The notes beneath the pieces are model-generated. The model was not told the origin of the DNA, searched no databases, and worked only from the letters and a program-made list of their open reading frames with translations. The translations under genes were made by a program, and so were the position numbers. Below are positions 1 to 6,991 of a stretch of 7,008 bases of DNA, in pieces. The DNA comes from Eubacteriales bacterium (lineage in GTDB: Bacteria > Bacillota_A > Clostridia > Lachnospirales > Lachnospiraceae), in the NCBI GenBank assembly GCA_030527765.1, contig JAUNAE010000074.1, positions 1 through 7,008 of the forward strand, in the 5' to 3' direction. How positions within the stretch are numbered: the first letter of the stretch is position 1; every line of letters starts with the position of its first letter.

Positions 1-465
1 ATTCAGGTGACAACCGTATCCATCACAGATACAAAAGAAGTAACCACAAGCCACGGAATCACCCTGAAAGCCGATACCCTTTTTGGGGAGAATGACTATG
101 CAGATGCAGACTGTCTGGTACTTCCGGGAGGCATGCCGGGAACTGTGAATCTTGGCGCATATACACCGCTGACAGAGCTTCTGAAGAAGCAGTACGGAGA
201 AGAAAAACGAATCGCGGCTATCTGTGCCGCACCAACGGTTCTTTCAGATCTTGGCTTCCTGAAGGAACGCCGTGCGACCAGTTATCCGGCACGAATGAAA
301 GATCTGGTATGCAAAGAACTTTCCGAAGAGAGCGTTGTCGTTGATGGGAACATTACAACAAGCAGAGGAGTGGGAACGGCCATTGACTTCAGCCTCTCCC
401 TGATCAGTCAGCTTCTGAATTTGGAAAAGGCAAAAGAAATCGCAGAATCCATTGTATTTTCATAA
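1..465 (+). CDS. DJ-1/PfpI family protein, 5' end missing (partial)
   Basis: The reading frame is open from the first base and ends with TAA, so this is the last 154 codons of a gene beginning outside the window. The in-frame GTG at 7 is an internal valine: family members have roughly 35 more N-terminal residues with the first beta strand and the conserved acidic residue. Visible family marks are SHGIT (about codons 18-22), LPGGMPG (41-47), the nucleophile elbow AAICAAP with its cysteine at codon 75 (bases 223-225), and TSRGVGTAIDF near codons 120-130. This pattern fits the bacterial DJ-1 branch of the glutamine-amidotransferase-like superfamily. Members are variously described as deglycases, glyoxalase-like enzymes or oxidative-stress proteins, so the substrate is left open. 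A tyrosine (ATSYPA) sits where human DJ-1 has its active-site histidine. It is a soluble cytosolic protein. No clear terminator follows, and the tig promoter starts about 40 bp downstream, so it is probably a separate unit with possible read-through. Confidence 0.9.
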   Translation: MQVTTVSITDTKEVTTSHGITLKADTLFGENDYADADCLVLPGGMPGTVNLGAYTPLTELLKKQYGEEKRIAAICAAPTVLSDLGFLKERRATSYPARMKDLVCKELSEESVVVDGNITTSRGVGTAIDFSLSLISQLLNLEKAKEIAESIVFS

Positions 466-483
466 CAGATTTCCAGTGCTTTT

Positions 484-533
484 TGAAAAAAACTACTTTA
501 ATTTTGACAGGCGATATGATATACTTCTACAAT
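484..533 (+). promoter_or_regulatory. Sigma-A-type promoter for tig
   Basis: TTGACA (504-509) matches the -35 consensus perfectly. After an 18-bp spacer, TACAAT (528-533) differs from the -10 consensus at one position. An A/T-rich run at about 484-503 sits where an UP element would be. Transcription would start near 540, giving a leader of about 90 nt before the tig start codon. A TATACT at 520-525 is only 10 bp from the -35 and is less likely to be the -10. No CtsR heptad repeat or CIRCE element overlaps it, which suggests constitutive housekeeping expression. The assignment rests on consensus match and position only. Confidence 0.75.
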
Positions 534-556
534 GACTGCAATTATATGCAAGATAA

Positions 557-591
557 GCTGAATCCCCCAAAAACAGGGGCTCGGCAATCCC
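557..591 (+). other. Structured tig leader with alternative hairpins
   Basis: A C-run (564-568) can pair with GGGG (576-579) around an A-rich loop. The stem can be extended below an internal loop by GCTG (557-560) with CGGC (582-585). The same G-run can instead pair with CCC at 589-591 around a 9-nt loop, so the two folds exclude each other. No U-tract follows, so this is not an intrinsic terminator. I do not recognise it as a known riboswitch or ribosomal-protein leader class. It may affect mRNA stability or ribosome access, or be incidental. Confidence 0.3.
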
Positions 592-595
592 AATA

Positions 596-623
596 GAGGA
601 ACTTGAGGATAACAAGGAGGAAC
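596..623 (+). promoter_or_regulatory. tig ribosome binding site with two upstream SD-like repeats
   Basis: AAGGAGG (614-620) lies 10 nt before the tig ATG and is a near-perfect anti-Shine-Dalgarno match that decides the start at 631. Two similar purine-rich words precede it: GAGGAAC (596-602) and GAGGATAAC (605-613). The third copy, GAGGAAC (617-623), overlaps the functional site. The upstream copies have no start codon at a usable distance. They could act as ribosome standby sites, or simply reflect a purine-rich leader. Confidence 0.7.
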
Positions 624-630
624 AAGTAAC

Positions 631-1917
631 ATGAGTTTACAGGTAGAAAAATTAGAGAATAACATGGCAAAACTTACCATCGAGGTTTCTGCAGAAGACC
701 TTGACAAAGCAATGCAGGCTGCATACCAGAAATCCAAAAACAGAATCTCCATTCCGGGATTCCGTAAAGGAAAAGCTCCACGTAAAATGATCGAGCAGAT
801 GTACGGCAAGGGCGTATTCCTTGAGGATGCTGCAAATGCACTGATTCCTTCTGAGTATAGCAAAGCAGCTGAGGAGAGCGAGCTTGAGATCGTTTCCCAG
901 CCAAAGATCGATGTTGTACAGCTTGAGCCTGGCAAAGAGTTCATCTTCACAGCAGAAGTAGCTGTAAAACCAGAGGTAACTCTTGGCGAGTACAAAGGAA
1001 TCGAAGTTCCGAAGACTGAGATCGTTGTAACAGACGAGGAAGTTGATGAGGAAGTTAAGAAAGAGCAGGAGAAGAACGCAAGAACAGTTGTTGTTGAGGA
1101 TCGCGGCGCAGAGAAAGACGACACAGTAACAATCGACTTCGAGGGATTCGTTGACGGTGTTGCATTCGAAGGCGGCAAAGGTTCCGACTACGCACTGGTA
1201 CTTGGCTCCAACACTTTTATCCCGGGATTCGAGGATCAGCTCATTGGTGCAAAAGCCGGCGAGCATGTTGAAGTAAACGTAACATTCCCGGAGGAATATC
1301 AGGCAAAAGACCTTGCAGGCAAAGCAGCTGTATTCCAGTGTGACGTTAAGAAAGTAGAGTCCAAAGAGGTTCCGGCTCTTGATGATGAGTTCGCACAGGA
1401 TGTATCCGAGTTCGATACGCTGGACGCATACAAAGCAAGCGTTAAAGAGAACCTTGAGAAGAAGAAAGCAGACGACGCTCTTCGTGCAAAAGAAGATGCA
1501 GTTGTTGAGAAAGTAATCGAGAATGTAACCATGGATATTCCGGAGGCAATGATCGAGACACAGGCAAACCAGATGCTGGATGACTTCGCAAGAAGAATGC
1601 AGTCTCAGGGACTGACCATGGATCAGTACTTCCAGTTCACAGGCCAGACAGCAGAGAAGATGCTGGAAGACGTGAAGCCACAGGCTCTGAAGAGAATTCA
1701 GACAAGACTGGTTCTGGAAAAAGTTGCAGAGGTTGAGAACGTTCAGCCGTCTGAGGAAGAAGTTGATGAGGAGATCGCAAAGATGGCTGAGGCTTACAAG
1801 CTTGAGGCTGCTAAGATCAAAGAGATCATGGGCGATCGTGAATTAGAGCAGATGAAGAAAGATATGGCAGTTCAGAAAGCCGTAACTCTTCTTGCAGAGG
1901 CTGCAAAAGAGGTTTAA
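631..1917 (+). CDS. tig: Trigger factor (ribosome-associated chaperone and prolyl isomerase)
   Basis: This 428-residue protein has the family's usual length and three-part structure. Residues 1 to about 115 are the ribosome-binding domain, with the signature loop GFRKGKAP at 43-50, whose FRK contacts ribosomal protein L23 at the exit tunnel. Residues about 163-245 are the FKBP-type peptidyl-prolyl isomerase domain (DDTVTIDFEGFVDG and IPGFEDQLIGAKAGE). The rest is the charged, helical SurA-like C-terminal domain that forms the chaperone arms. Trigger factor shields nascent chains in the cytosol before DnaK/GroEL or the Clp proteases act. The ATG at 631 is chosen because AAGGAGG is well spaced and MSLQVEKLENNMAKLTIEV is the expected N-terminus. 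Arginine codons are only AGA, CGT and CGC, with no CGA or CGG, whereas lon and clpP use CGA; this fits high expression. It has its own promoter, and a 116-nt gap separates it from clpP. Confidence 0.98.
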   Translation: MSLQVEKLENNMAKLTIEVSAEDLDKAMQAAYQKSKNRISIPGFRKGKAPRKMIEQMYGKGVFLEDAANALIPSEYSKAAEESELEIVSQPKIDVVQLEPGKEFIFTAEVAVKPEVTLGEYKGIEVPKTEIVVTDEEVDEEVKKEQEKNARTVVVEDRGAEKDDTVTIDFEGFVDGVAFEGGKGSDYALVLGSNTFIPGFEDQLIGAKAGEHVEVNVTFPEEYQAKDLAGKAAVFQCDVKKVESKEVPALDDEFAQDVSEFDTLDAYKASVKENLEKKKADDALRAKEDAVVEKVIENVTMDIPEAMIETQANQMLDDFARRMQSQGLTMDQYFQFTGQTAEKMLEDVKPQALKRIQTRLVLEKVAEVENVQPSEEEVDEEIAKMAEAYKLEAAKIKEIMGDRELEQMKKDMAVQKAVTLLAEAAKEV

Positions 1918-1945
1918 TCGCAACTGATAGAAGCTGCGAAGGTAC

Positions 1946-1971
1946 TGAACAGTAACAGTTCATCTTTCTGT
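1946..1971 (+). other. Small inverted repeat after tig
   Basis: TGAAC (1946-1950) and GTTCA (1958-1962) are perfect complements around a 7-nt loop, followed by a pyrimidine-rich stretch (TCTTTCTGT). The stem is short, with only two GC pairs, and the T-run is interrupted. At best it is a weak terminator or pause site at the tig 3' end, and it could be chance. Confidence 0.2.
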
Positions 1972-1980
1972 ATCAAGCAT

Positions 1981-2015
1981 GTAGAGTGAAGGTCTGGATC
2001 AGACCTTCACTTTGC
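1981..2015 (+). other. Long hairpin just upstream of the clpP ribosome binding site
   Basis: GTGAAGGTCTG (1986-1996) and CAGACCTTCAC (2000-2010) form a perfect 11-bp stem around the loop GAT. Five further pairs (1981-1985 with 2011-2015, two of them G-U) extend it to 16 bp. Only three T residues follow the core stem and they are part of the extended stem, so it lacks the U-tract of an efficient intrinsic terminator. The stem ends 5 nt before AGGAGG (2021-2026) of clpP. Likely roles are an mRNA stabiliser or processing boundary between tig and clpP, a leaky attenuator, or a palindromic protein-binding site. It does not match CtsR direct repeats or CIRCE. Confidence 0.6.
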
Positions 2016-2033
2016 TGAATAGGAGGATCACAT

Positions 2034-2615
2034 ATGAGCTTTGTACCATATGTCATTGAACAGACAAGCAGAGGAGAGAGAAGCTACGATATCTATTCCC
2101 GCCTGTTAAATGATCGAATTATTTTTCTCGGAGAGGAAGTAACCGACGTCAGTGCAAACCTGATCGTTGCACAGCTTCTGTTTCTTGAGGCTGAAGATCC
2201 GAACAAGGATATTCAGCTTTATATTAACAGCCCGGGTGGTTCCGTATCCGCAGGAATGGCAATTTATGACACTATGAAATACATCAAATGCGATGTATCC
2301 ACCATCTGTCTTGGAATGGCAGCCAGCATGGGAGCCTTCCTTCTGGCAGGAGGTACCAAAGGCAAGAGATTCGCACTTCCGAACTCCACCATCATGATTC
2401 ACCAGCCATCCGGCGGTGCACAGGGACAGGCAACGGAGATTCAGATTGTTGCAGATCAGATTGCAAAAACCAAGAAAAAGCTGAATACCATTTTAGCTGA
2501 AAATACCGGACAGCCACTGACGGTTGTTGAGGCTGACACGGAACGAGACAATTACATGACCGCAGAGGAAGCCAAAGCATATGGCCTGATCGACGGTGTA
2601 GTTGTGCATAAATGA
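2034..2615 (+). CDS. clpP: ATP-dependent Clp protease proteolytic subunit
   Basis: The 193-residue product is the serine peptidase that forms the tetradecameric degradation barrel of ClpXP and ClpCP in the cytosol. The full catalytic triad is visible: Ser98 in GMAASMGAF, His123 in MIHQPSG and Asp172 in TERDNYM. The oxyanion-side glycine motif [17 protein letters not shown] is present at about 64-80. The N-terminus ([25 protein letters not shown]) carries the axial-loop sequence expected after a very short or absent propeptide. The start is fixed by AGGAGG (2021-2026), 7 nt before the ATG. Length and motifs are typical, with no sign of an inactive paralogue. It lies between tig and clpX with intergenic gaps of 116 and 108 nt, each holding a hairpin, so it may share the tig transcript while having separate mRNA stability. 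In Bacillus subtilis clpP is unlinked to tig-clpX; its placement here resembles Clostridia and proteobacteria. Confidence 0.98.
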   Translation: MSFVPYVIEQTSRGERSYDIYSRLLNDRIIFLGEEVTDVSANLIVAQLLFLEAEDPNKDIQLYINSPGGSVSAGMAIYDTMKYIKCDVSTICLGMAASMGAFLLAGGTKGKRFALPNSTIMIHQPSGGAQGQATEIQIVADQIAKTKKKLNTILAENTGQPLTVVEADTERDNYMTAEEAKAYGLIDGVVVHK

Positions 2616-2621
2616 TTGTTT

Positions 2622-2656
2622 GACGAGACTCCTGCGTGGATTGCGGGGGTCTTGTC
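2622..2656 (+). other. Long GC-rich hairpin after clpP
   Basis: Bases 2622-2635 (GACGAGACTCCTGC) pair with 2643-2656 over 14 bp, including three G-U pairs, around the 7-nt loop GTGGATT. It begins 7 nt after the clpP stop codon. The next bases are TTGCTATAAAG, with no U-tract, so alone it is not a canonical intrinsic terminator. It could protect the clpP 3' end from exonucleases, mark a processing site between clpP and clpX, or act together with the T-rich element just downstream. Confidence 0.55.
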
Positions 2657-2666
2657 TTGCTATAAA
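2637..2666 (+). promoter_or_regulatory. Possible weak promoter for clpX-lon-ysxC
   Basis: TATAAA (2661-2666) is one base from the -10 consensus. The best -35 at an 18-bp distance is TGGATT (2637-2642), which matches only three of six positions and lies in the hairpin loop. It would serve clpX, lon and ysxC independently of tig. The evidence is weak, and such hexamers are common by chance. Confidence 0.2.
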
Positions 2667-2682
2667 GGGTAGTCCCATTTTT
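2664..2682 (+). terminator. Weak terminator-like element between clpP and clpX
   Basis: AAAGGG (2664-2669), the loop TAGT, then CCC followed by A and TTTTT (2674-2682) can fold into a short stem of three GC pairs, plus A-U pairs if one A bulges, ending in T residues. The stem is much shorter than in efficient terminators, and the next gene follows within about 40 nt. If it acts at all it would reduce rather than stop read-through into clpX. Confidence 0.25.
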
Positions 2683-2723
2683 CGTGATTATGAACAAAGA
2701 AGAGAAAGGAATATAACAGATCC

Positions 2724-4034
2724 ATGGCAGAAAAGATAAGAAATGGAAAAATCAGATGCTCTTTTTGTCACAAAACCGAGGACCAGGTCCGCAAGCTGAT
2801 TGCAGGTCCTGAGGGAGCATTTATCTGCGATGAGTGTGTCGGAATCTGCGCAGAGATTATGGACGAAGAAGTCGGCCGTTATGATCGAAACGCAGCCTTT
2901 GATGACGATATCAATCTGATGAAACCGGAAGAGATCCATGCCATTCTGGACGATTATGTTATCGGACAGGATGAGGCAAAAAAAGCTCTTTCCGTTGCAG
3001 TATACAACCATTACAAGAGAGTTACCGCATCCCGCAATCTGGATGTGGAACTTCAGAAGAGTAACATTCTCATGCTTGGACCGACCGGTTCCGGTAAAAC
3101 ACTTCTTGCCCAGACGCTTGCACGTCTTCTGAATGTGCCGTTTGCCATCGCAGATGCCACAACACTGACAGAAGCCGGTTACGTAGGCGAGGATGTTGAG
3201 AACATTCTTCTCAAAATTATTCAGGCGGCGGACTACGATGTAGAGCGTGCGCAGTATGGAATTATCTACATCGACGAGATCGACAAGATCACCCGCAAAT
3301 CTGAGAATGTGTCCATCACAAGAGACGTTTCCGGAGAGGGTGTGCAGCAGGCACTTCTGAAAATTCTGGAAGGTACCGTTGCCAGCGTTCCGCCGCAGGG
3401 CGGCAGAAAACATCCGCATCAGGAATTTATCCAGATTGACACAACCAACATTCTTTTCATCTGCGGAGGTGCTTTTGACGGCATCGAGAAGATGATTGAA
3501 GCCCGCCATGACAACAAGTCCATCGGTTTCGGTGCAGAAGTATCCGCAAAAGAGGAGCGAAATGTCGGAGAAATTCTGAAGGACGTTATGCCGGAAGATT
3601 TTATCAAATTCGGTCTGATTCCGGAGTTTATCGGACGTGTTCCGGTTGTTGTATCCCTGAATTCTCTGGATGAGGAAGCGCTTATGCGAATCCTCAAGGA
3701 GCCAAAGAATTCTCTGGTAAAACAGTACCACAAACTTTTCGAACTGGACGGTGTGGAACTGGAATTCCAGGACGAGGCACTGGAACTTGTAGCGAAGAAA
3801 TCTCTGGAGCGCAAAACAGGAGCCAGAGGACTTCGTTCCATTCTGGAAAAATCCATGATGGATCTCATGTATCGCATTCCGTCCGATGATACCATTCGCA
3901 AATGTACCATCACAAAGGATGTTGTAGAAGGTACCGGCGAAGCAGTGGTTGAACACGGAGAGCCGATTCCTGTGAAGCCGAAGAGCGGCAAGCGCGGCAA
4001 GTCCAAAACCAAAGGAACCCAGGAACCAGCCTGA
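2724..4034 (+). CDS. clpX: Clp protease ATP-binding subunit ClpX
   Basis: This 436-residue AAA+ unfoldase forms a hexamer that recognises tagged or damaged proteins, unfolds them with ATP and threads them into ClpP. The N-terminal zinc-binding domain has Cys12, Cys15, Cys35 and Cys38 (CX2C-X19-CX2C). The ATPase core shows Walker A GPTGSGKT (119-126), pore-1 loop GYVG (Tyr153), Walker B IIYIDEID with Asp184 and Glu185, the RKH substrate loop (228-230) and the sensor-2 arginine Arg368 in GARGLRS. The IGF tripeptide (267-269) that docks on ClpP is intact, so it should partner the adjacent clpP product. The C-terminal tail is strongly basic: residues 418-430 hold seven Lys/Arg, beyond the conserved fold. 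The ATG at 2724 gives the conserved zinc-domain N-terminus. The nearest SD, AAAGGA (2705-2710), is 13 nt away, longer than usual, and no better in-frame start exists after the TGA at 2691. lon follows after 13 nt. Confidence 0.98.
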   Translation: MAEKIRNGKIRCSFCHKTEDQVRKLIAGPEGAFICDECVGICAEIMDEEVGRYDRNAAFDDDINLMKPEEIHAILDDYVIGQDEAKKALSVAVYNHYKRVTASRNLDVELQKSNILMLGPTGSGKTLLAQTLARLLNVPFAIADATTLTEAGYVGEDVENILLKIIQAADYDVERAQYGIIYIDEIDKITRKSENVSITRDVSGEGVQQALLKILEGTVASVPPQGGRKHPHQEFIQIDTTNILFICGGAFDGIEKMIEARHDNKSIGFGAEVSAKEERNVGEILKDVMPEDFIKFGLIPEFIGRVPVVVSLNSLDEEALMRILKEPKNSLVKQYHKLFELDGVELEFQDEALELVAKKSLERKTGARGLRSILEKSMMDLMYRIPSDDTIRKCTITKDVVEGTGEAVVEHGEPIPVKPKSGKRGKSKTKGTQEPA

Positions 4035-4047
4035 GGAAGGATAAAGC

Positions 4048-6366
4048 ATGATAGAGATGACTACGAATATACCGGTCATTGCCCTGAGAGGAACGACCAT
4101 TCTTCCGGGAATGATTGTACATTTTGATGTGAGCCGAAGCCGCTCCGTTAAGGCAGTGGAAGCAGCTATGCTGAATGACCAGAAGGTACTTCTTGTCACC
4201 CAGAGAAATATTGATGTTGAAAATCCGGATCTTATGGATCTGCATCAGATCGGAACCATCGCTTACATCAAACAGGTAGTGAAACTGCCAAAAGACCTGA
4301 TCCGCGTTCTTGTGGAAGGTATTTCCCGTGCAGAACTTGTGGGCCTTGTACAGAAAGATCCTTACCTTGTCGGATCTAGTGAAGAGATTGAGGAAGAAGG
4401 TGCTTCCGATTATGCTCCGGCAGCAGTGGAAGCAATGAAACGCACCCTCAAGGAGCTGTTTCGCAGATACGCCCAGGAAAGTAACAAAATGAGCAGGGAG
4501 ATCGTATCCCAGATCCAGGAGATCAATGATTTGGATCATCTGATGGAGACGGTCGCCATCAACTTACCGCTCACCTGGGAAACGAGACAGAAACTTCTGG
4601 ATACCACCACGCTGGAAGAGAAATTTGAACTTCTCGGTGCCATAATGAACAATGAAGTAAACGTCATTGCCATTACAAAGGATCTCCAGAGAAAGATCAA
4701 ATCCCGCATCGACAAGAATCAGCGGGAATACATGCTTCGGGAGCAGCTGAAAATCATCCGTGAGGAACTCGGAGAAGACAATACCATGGATGAAGCGGAA
4801 GAATTTCGCCAGAAACTGAAGGAACTGGATGCACCTGAAGAAGTTCGCAAAAAACTTTCCAAAGAAATCGAGAAATTCAAGACGCTGAACAACAACGCTC
4901 CGGAGAGTCATATCAGCCGTACCTACATCGAAACACTCCTGTCCCTTCCGTGGAATCACAAATCCGAGGACAGCGAGAATCTCAAAAAGGCATGGAAAGT
5001 ACTGGAGAGCGGTCATTATGGTTTGAAAGACGTGAAGGAACGAATTATGGAGTTTCTTTCCGTTCGAAAACTGACTCACAAAGGAAAGAGCCCGATTCTT
5101 TGTCTCGTGGGACCGCCGGGAACAGGAAAAACTTCCATTGCCCAGTCTGTAGCAGAGGCCATGAATAAAAAATACGTGCGCATCAGCCTTGGAGGCGTAA
5201 AGGATGAGGCGGAGATTCGAGGCCACAGAAAAACCTATGTAGGTGCCATGCCGGGACGAATTACTGTTGCTTTGCAGCAGGCAGGTGTCAGCAATCCACT
5301 GATGCTTCTTGACGAGGTTGACAAAACAAGCAGCAACTACAAAGGAGACACCGCTTCTGCACTTCTGGAAGTGCTGGATCCGGAACAGAACAGCCACTTC
5401 ACGGATCACTATGTAGAAGTTGCACAGGATCTCTCAGAAGTTCTTTTCATCGCAACCGCAAATGACATTCAGGGAATTCCGAGACCGCTTCTGGATCGTA
5501 TGGAACTCATTGAGATTGCGGGATATACCGAAAATGAGAAGGTGCACATTGCCAAAGAGCATCTGATTCCGAAGCAGATGCGCCTCAACGGAATCGAAAA
5601 AGGACAGCTCACCATTCAGTCAACGGCACTGACCAAAATCATCAACAACTACACCAAAGAATCCGGTGTACGTACTCTTGACCGCACCATCGGCAGAATT
5701 TGCCGAAAGACTGCAAGAGCCATTATCGAAGACAACGTATCAAAGGTAACGGTAACTGCCAAAAATCTTCCGGACTATCTCGGAAGACCAAAATACAATT
5801 ACCTTATGGCAAACAAGAAGGATGAGGTTGGAATTGCAAGAGGACTCGCCTGGACTCAGGTGGGTGGAGACACTCTGGAAATTGAGGTCAATACCATGCC
5901 GGGCAAGGGTAAAGTGATTCTTACAGGACAGCTGGGAGATGTAATGAAAGAGTCTGCATCTGCAGGCGTAACATACATCCGCTCCATTTCCAAAGAATAC
6001 GAAATTCCGGAAAACTACTTCGAGGAGCATGACATCCATCTTCATATTCCGGAAGGAGCTGTTCCGAAGGATGGTCCATCTGCAGGTATTACCATGGCAA
6101 CCGCCATTCTTTCCGCAGTGACCGGCGTGCCGATTCGGGCAGATCTTGCGATGACAGGAGAGATTACCCTGAGAGGTCGTGTCCTTGCAATCGGAGGTCT
6201 GAAAGAGAAACTTCTTGCGGCAAAATACGCCCACATTAAGGAAGTGCTGGTGCCGAAAGAAAACCAGCCGAATATTGAAGAACTGGATGCTGAGATTCTT
6301 GACGGACTGACCATCACCTTCGTAGAAACTATGGAGGATGTACTGGCAAAAGCCCTCAGCCGCTGA
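4048..6366 (+). CDS. lon: ATP-dependent Lon protease (LonA type)
   Basis: The 772-residue product matches the usual LonA length. It is a cytosolic hexamer combining unfoldase and protease in one chain, degrading misfolded and short-lived regulatory proteins. Residues about 7-200 are the LonN substrate-binding domain ([15 protein letters not shown]). A charged helical region follows, including [18 protein letters not shown] near 226-243. The AAA+ module has Walker [10 protein letters not shown] (355-363), the pore segment KTYVGAMPG, and Walker [10 protein letters not shown] with Asp422 and Glu423. The protease domain from about 590 carries the Ser-Lys dyad: Ser678 in PKDGPSAG and Lys721 in GGLKEKL, 43 residues apart as in E. 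coli Lon. There is no transmembrane insertion, which rules out LonB. The ATG at 4048 is preferred over ATG 4057 because AGGAAGG (4034-4040), which begins in the clpX stop codon, is 7 nt from it. That arrangement suggests translational coupling to clpX. Confidence 0.98.
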   Translation: MIEMTTNIPVIALRGTTILPGMIVHFDVSRSRSVKAVEAAMLNDQKVLLVTQRNIDVENPDLMDLHQIGTIAYIKQVVKLPKDLIRVLVEGISRAELVGLVQKDPYLVGSSEEIEEEGASDYAPAAVEAMKRTLKELFRRYAQESNKMSREIVSQIQEINDLDHLMETVAINLPLTWETRQKLLDTTTLEEKFELLGAIMNNEVNVIAITKDLQRKIKSRIDKNQREYMLREQLKIIREELGEDNTMDEAEEFRQKLKELDAPEEVRKKLSKEIEKFKTLNNNAPESHISRTYIETLLSLPWNHKSEDSENLKKAWKVLESGHYGLKDVKERIMEFLSVRKLTHKGKSPILCLVGPPGTGKTSIAQSVAEAMNKKYVRISLGGVKDEAEIRGHRKTYVGAMPGRITVALQQAGVSNPLMLLDEVDKTSSNYKGDTASALLEVLDPEQNSHFTDHYVEVAQDLSEVLFIATANDIQGIPRPLLDRMELIEIAGYTENEKVHIAKEHLIPKQMRLNGIEKGQLTIQSTALTKIINNYTKESGVRTLDRTIGRICRKTARAIIEDNVSKVTVTAKNLPDYLGRPKYNYLMANKKDEVGIARGLAWTQVGGDTLEIEVNTMPGKGKVILTGQLGDVMKESASAGVTYIRSISKEYEIPENYFEEHDIHLHIPEGAVPKDGPSAGITMATAILSAVTGVPIRADLAMTGEITLRGRVLAIGGLKEKLLAAKYAHIKEVLVPKENQPNIEELDAEILDGLTITFVETMEDVLAKALSR

Positions 6367-6367
6367 A

Positions 6368-6379
6368 AGGGAGAAGAAT
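6368..6379 (+). promoter_or_regulatory. Ribosome binding site that sets the ysxC start
   Basis: AGGGAG (6368-6373) begins two bases after the end of the lon stop codon and lies 6 nt before the ATG at 6380. An upstream in-frame ATG at 6338 would add 14 residues ([14 protein letters not shown]) encoded inside lon, has no Shine-Dalgarno sequence at a suitable distance and is not expected in the family. The 6380 start is therefore chosen. Confidence 0.8.
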
Positions 6380-6991
6380 ATGGTTATTAAGAATGTATCA
6401 CTGGATATTGTGTGTGGAATTACCAGCAAACTCCCGGACACAGGACGTCCGGAAATTGCATTTGCAGGAAAATCCAACGTAGGCAAATCCTCTCTGATCA
6501 ATTCCCTGATGAACCGAAAGGCACTGGCAAGAACCAGTTCCTCCCCGGGAAAGACTCAGACAATCAATTTTTATAATGTAAACGAAGCAATTTATCTTGT
6601 GGATCTGCCGGGTTATGGCTATGCAAAAGCGTCTGCTGCAGAGGTACAGAAGTGGGGAAAAATGATCGAGAGATATCTCCACACTTCCAAAAATCTGAAG
6701 GCAGTGTTTGTGCTGGTAGACATTCGTCACCGCCCGAACGCCAATGACAAGCAGATGTATGACTGGGTTGTACAGAACGGATACGAACCGATCATTATTG
6801 CCACAAAACTGGATAAGCTGAAACGCAGCCAGGTGCAGAAATGCATCGCTGAGGTCAGAAGCGGACTGAATCTTCCGAAGGAAACGAAGCTCATTCCGTT
6901 CTCCTCCGAGACCAAACAGGGCCGGGAGGAGATTTGGGATCTCATCGATTCCCTCACTGCAGAAGAGGCAGAAGAGACAGAAATTCAGTAA
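6380..6991 (+). CDS. ysxC: Ribosome biogenesis GTP-binding protein YsxC/EngB
   Basis: With the ATG at 6380 the product has 203 residues, close to the roughly 195-210 of the EngB/YihA family. It is an essential GTPase in many bacteria that acts late in 50S ribosomal subunit assembly. The G motifs are in order: G1 GKSNVGKSS (30-38), G2 region [13 protein letters not shown] (53-65), G3 DLPG in [10 protein letters not shown] (75-78), G4 TKLD (143-146) and G5 FSSETK (175-180), which has S-S in place of the common S-A. The protein is short and lacks a second GTPase domain, which excludes EngA/Der and Era. The C-terminal tail after about 190 is acidic (AEEAEETE). It starts 13 nt after lon and is almost surely cotranscribed with clpX-lon. 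The lon-ysxC adjacency is conserved in Bacillus and many Clostridia. The symbol engB is equivalent. Confidence 0.96.
   Translation: MVIKNVSLDIVCGITSKLPDTGRPEIAFAGKSNVGKSSLINSLMNRKALARTSSSPGKTQTINFYNVNEAIYLVDLPGYGYAKASAAEVQKWGKMIERYLHTSKNLKAVFVLVDIRHRPNANDKQMYDWVVQNGYEPIIIATKLDKLKRSQVQKCIAEVRSGLNLPKETKLIPFSSETKQGREEIWDLIDSLTAEEAEETEIQ

Noticed and set aside
7..9. GTG as the start of the DJ-1 family gene
   Set aside because: The frame is open to the left edge, and the family needs about 35 more N-terminal residues, so this is an internal valine codon.
498..1178. Antisense frames of 226 and 204 codons opposite tig
   Set aside because: The Ser/Thr-rich or Cys/Phe-rich low-complexity translations mirror the Glu/Lys/Val/Ala-rich trigger factor, and no antisense promoter or RBS was seen.
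1986..2010. CtsR operator
   Set aside because: CtsR binds direct heptad repeats (GGTCAAA). This is an inverted repeat with AAGGTCTG arms.
1986..2015. Intrinsic terminator of tig
   Set aside because: The stem is strong but no U-tract follows; the three T residues are part of the extended stem and the clpP RBS comes at once.
2688..4199. Antisense open frame of 503 codons covering clpX and the start of lon
   Set aside because: It lies wholly opposite clpX, whose motifs are complete. The translation is Cys/Phe/His-rich without recognisable domains, and such frames arise from the sense-strand codon bias.
6338..6379. Upstream ATG adding 14 residues to ysxC
   Set aside because: It is inside lon, has no suitable RBS and is not a family feature. 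The ATG at 6380 has AGGGAG at 6-nt spacing.
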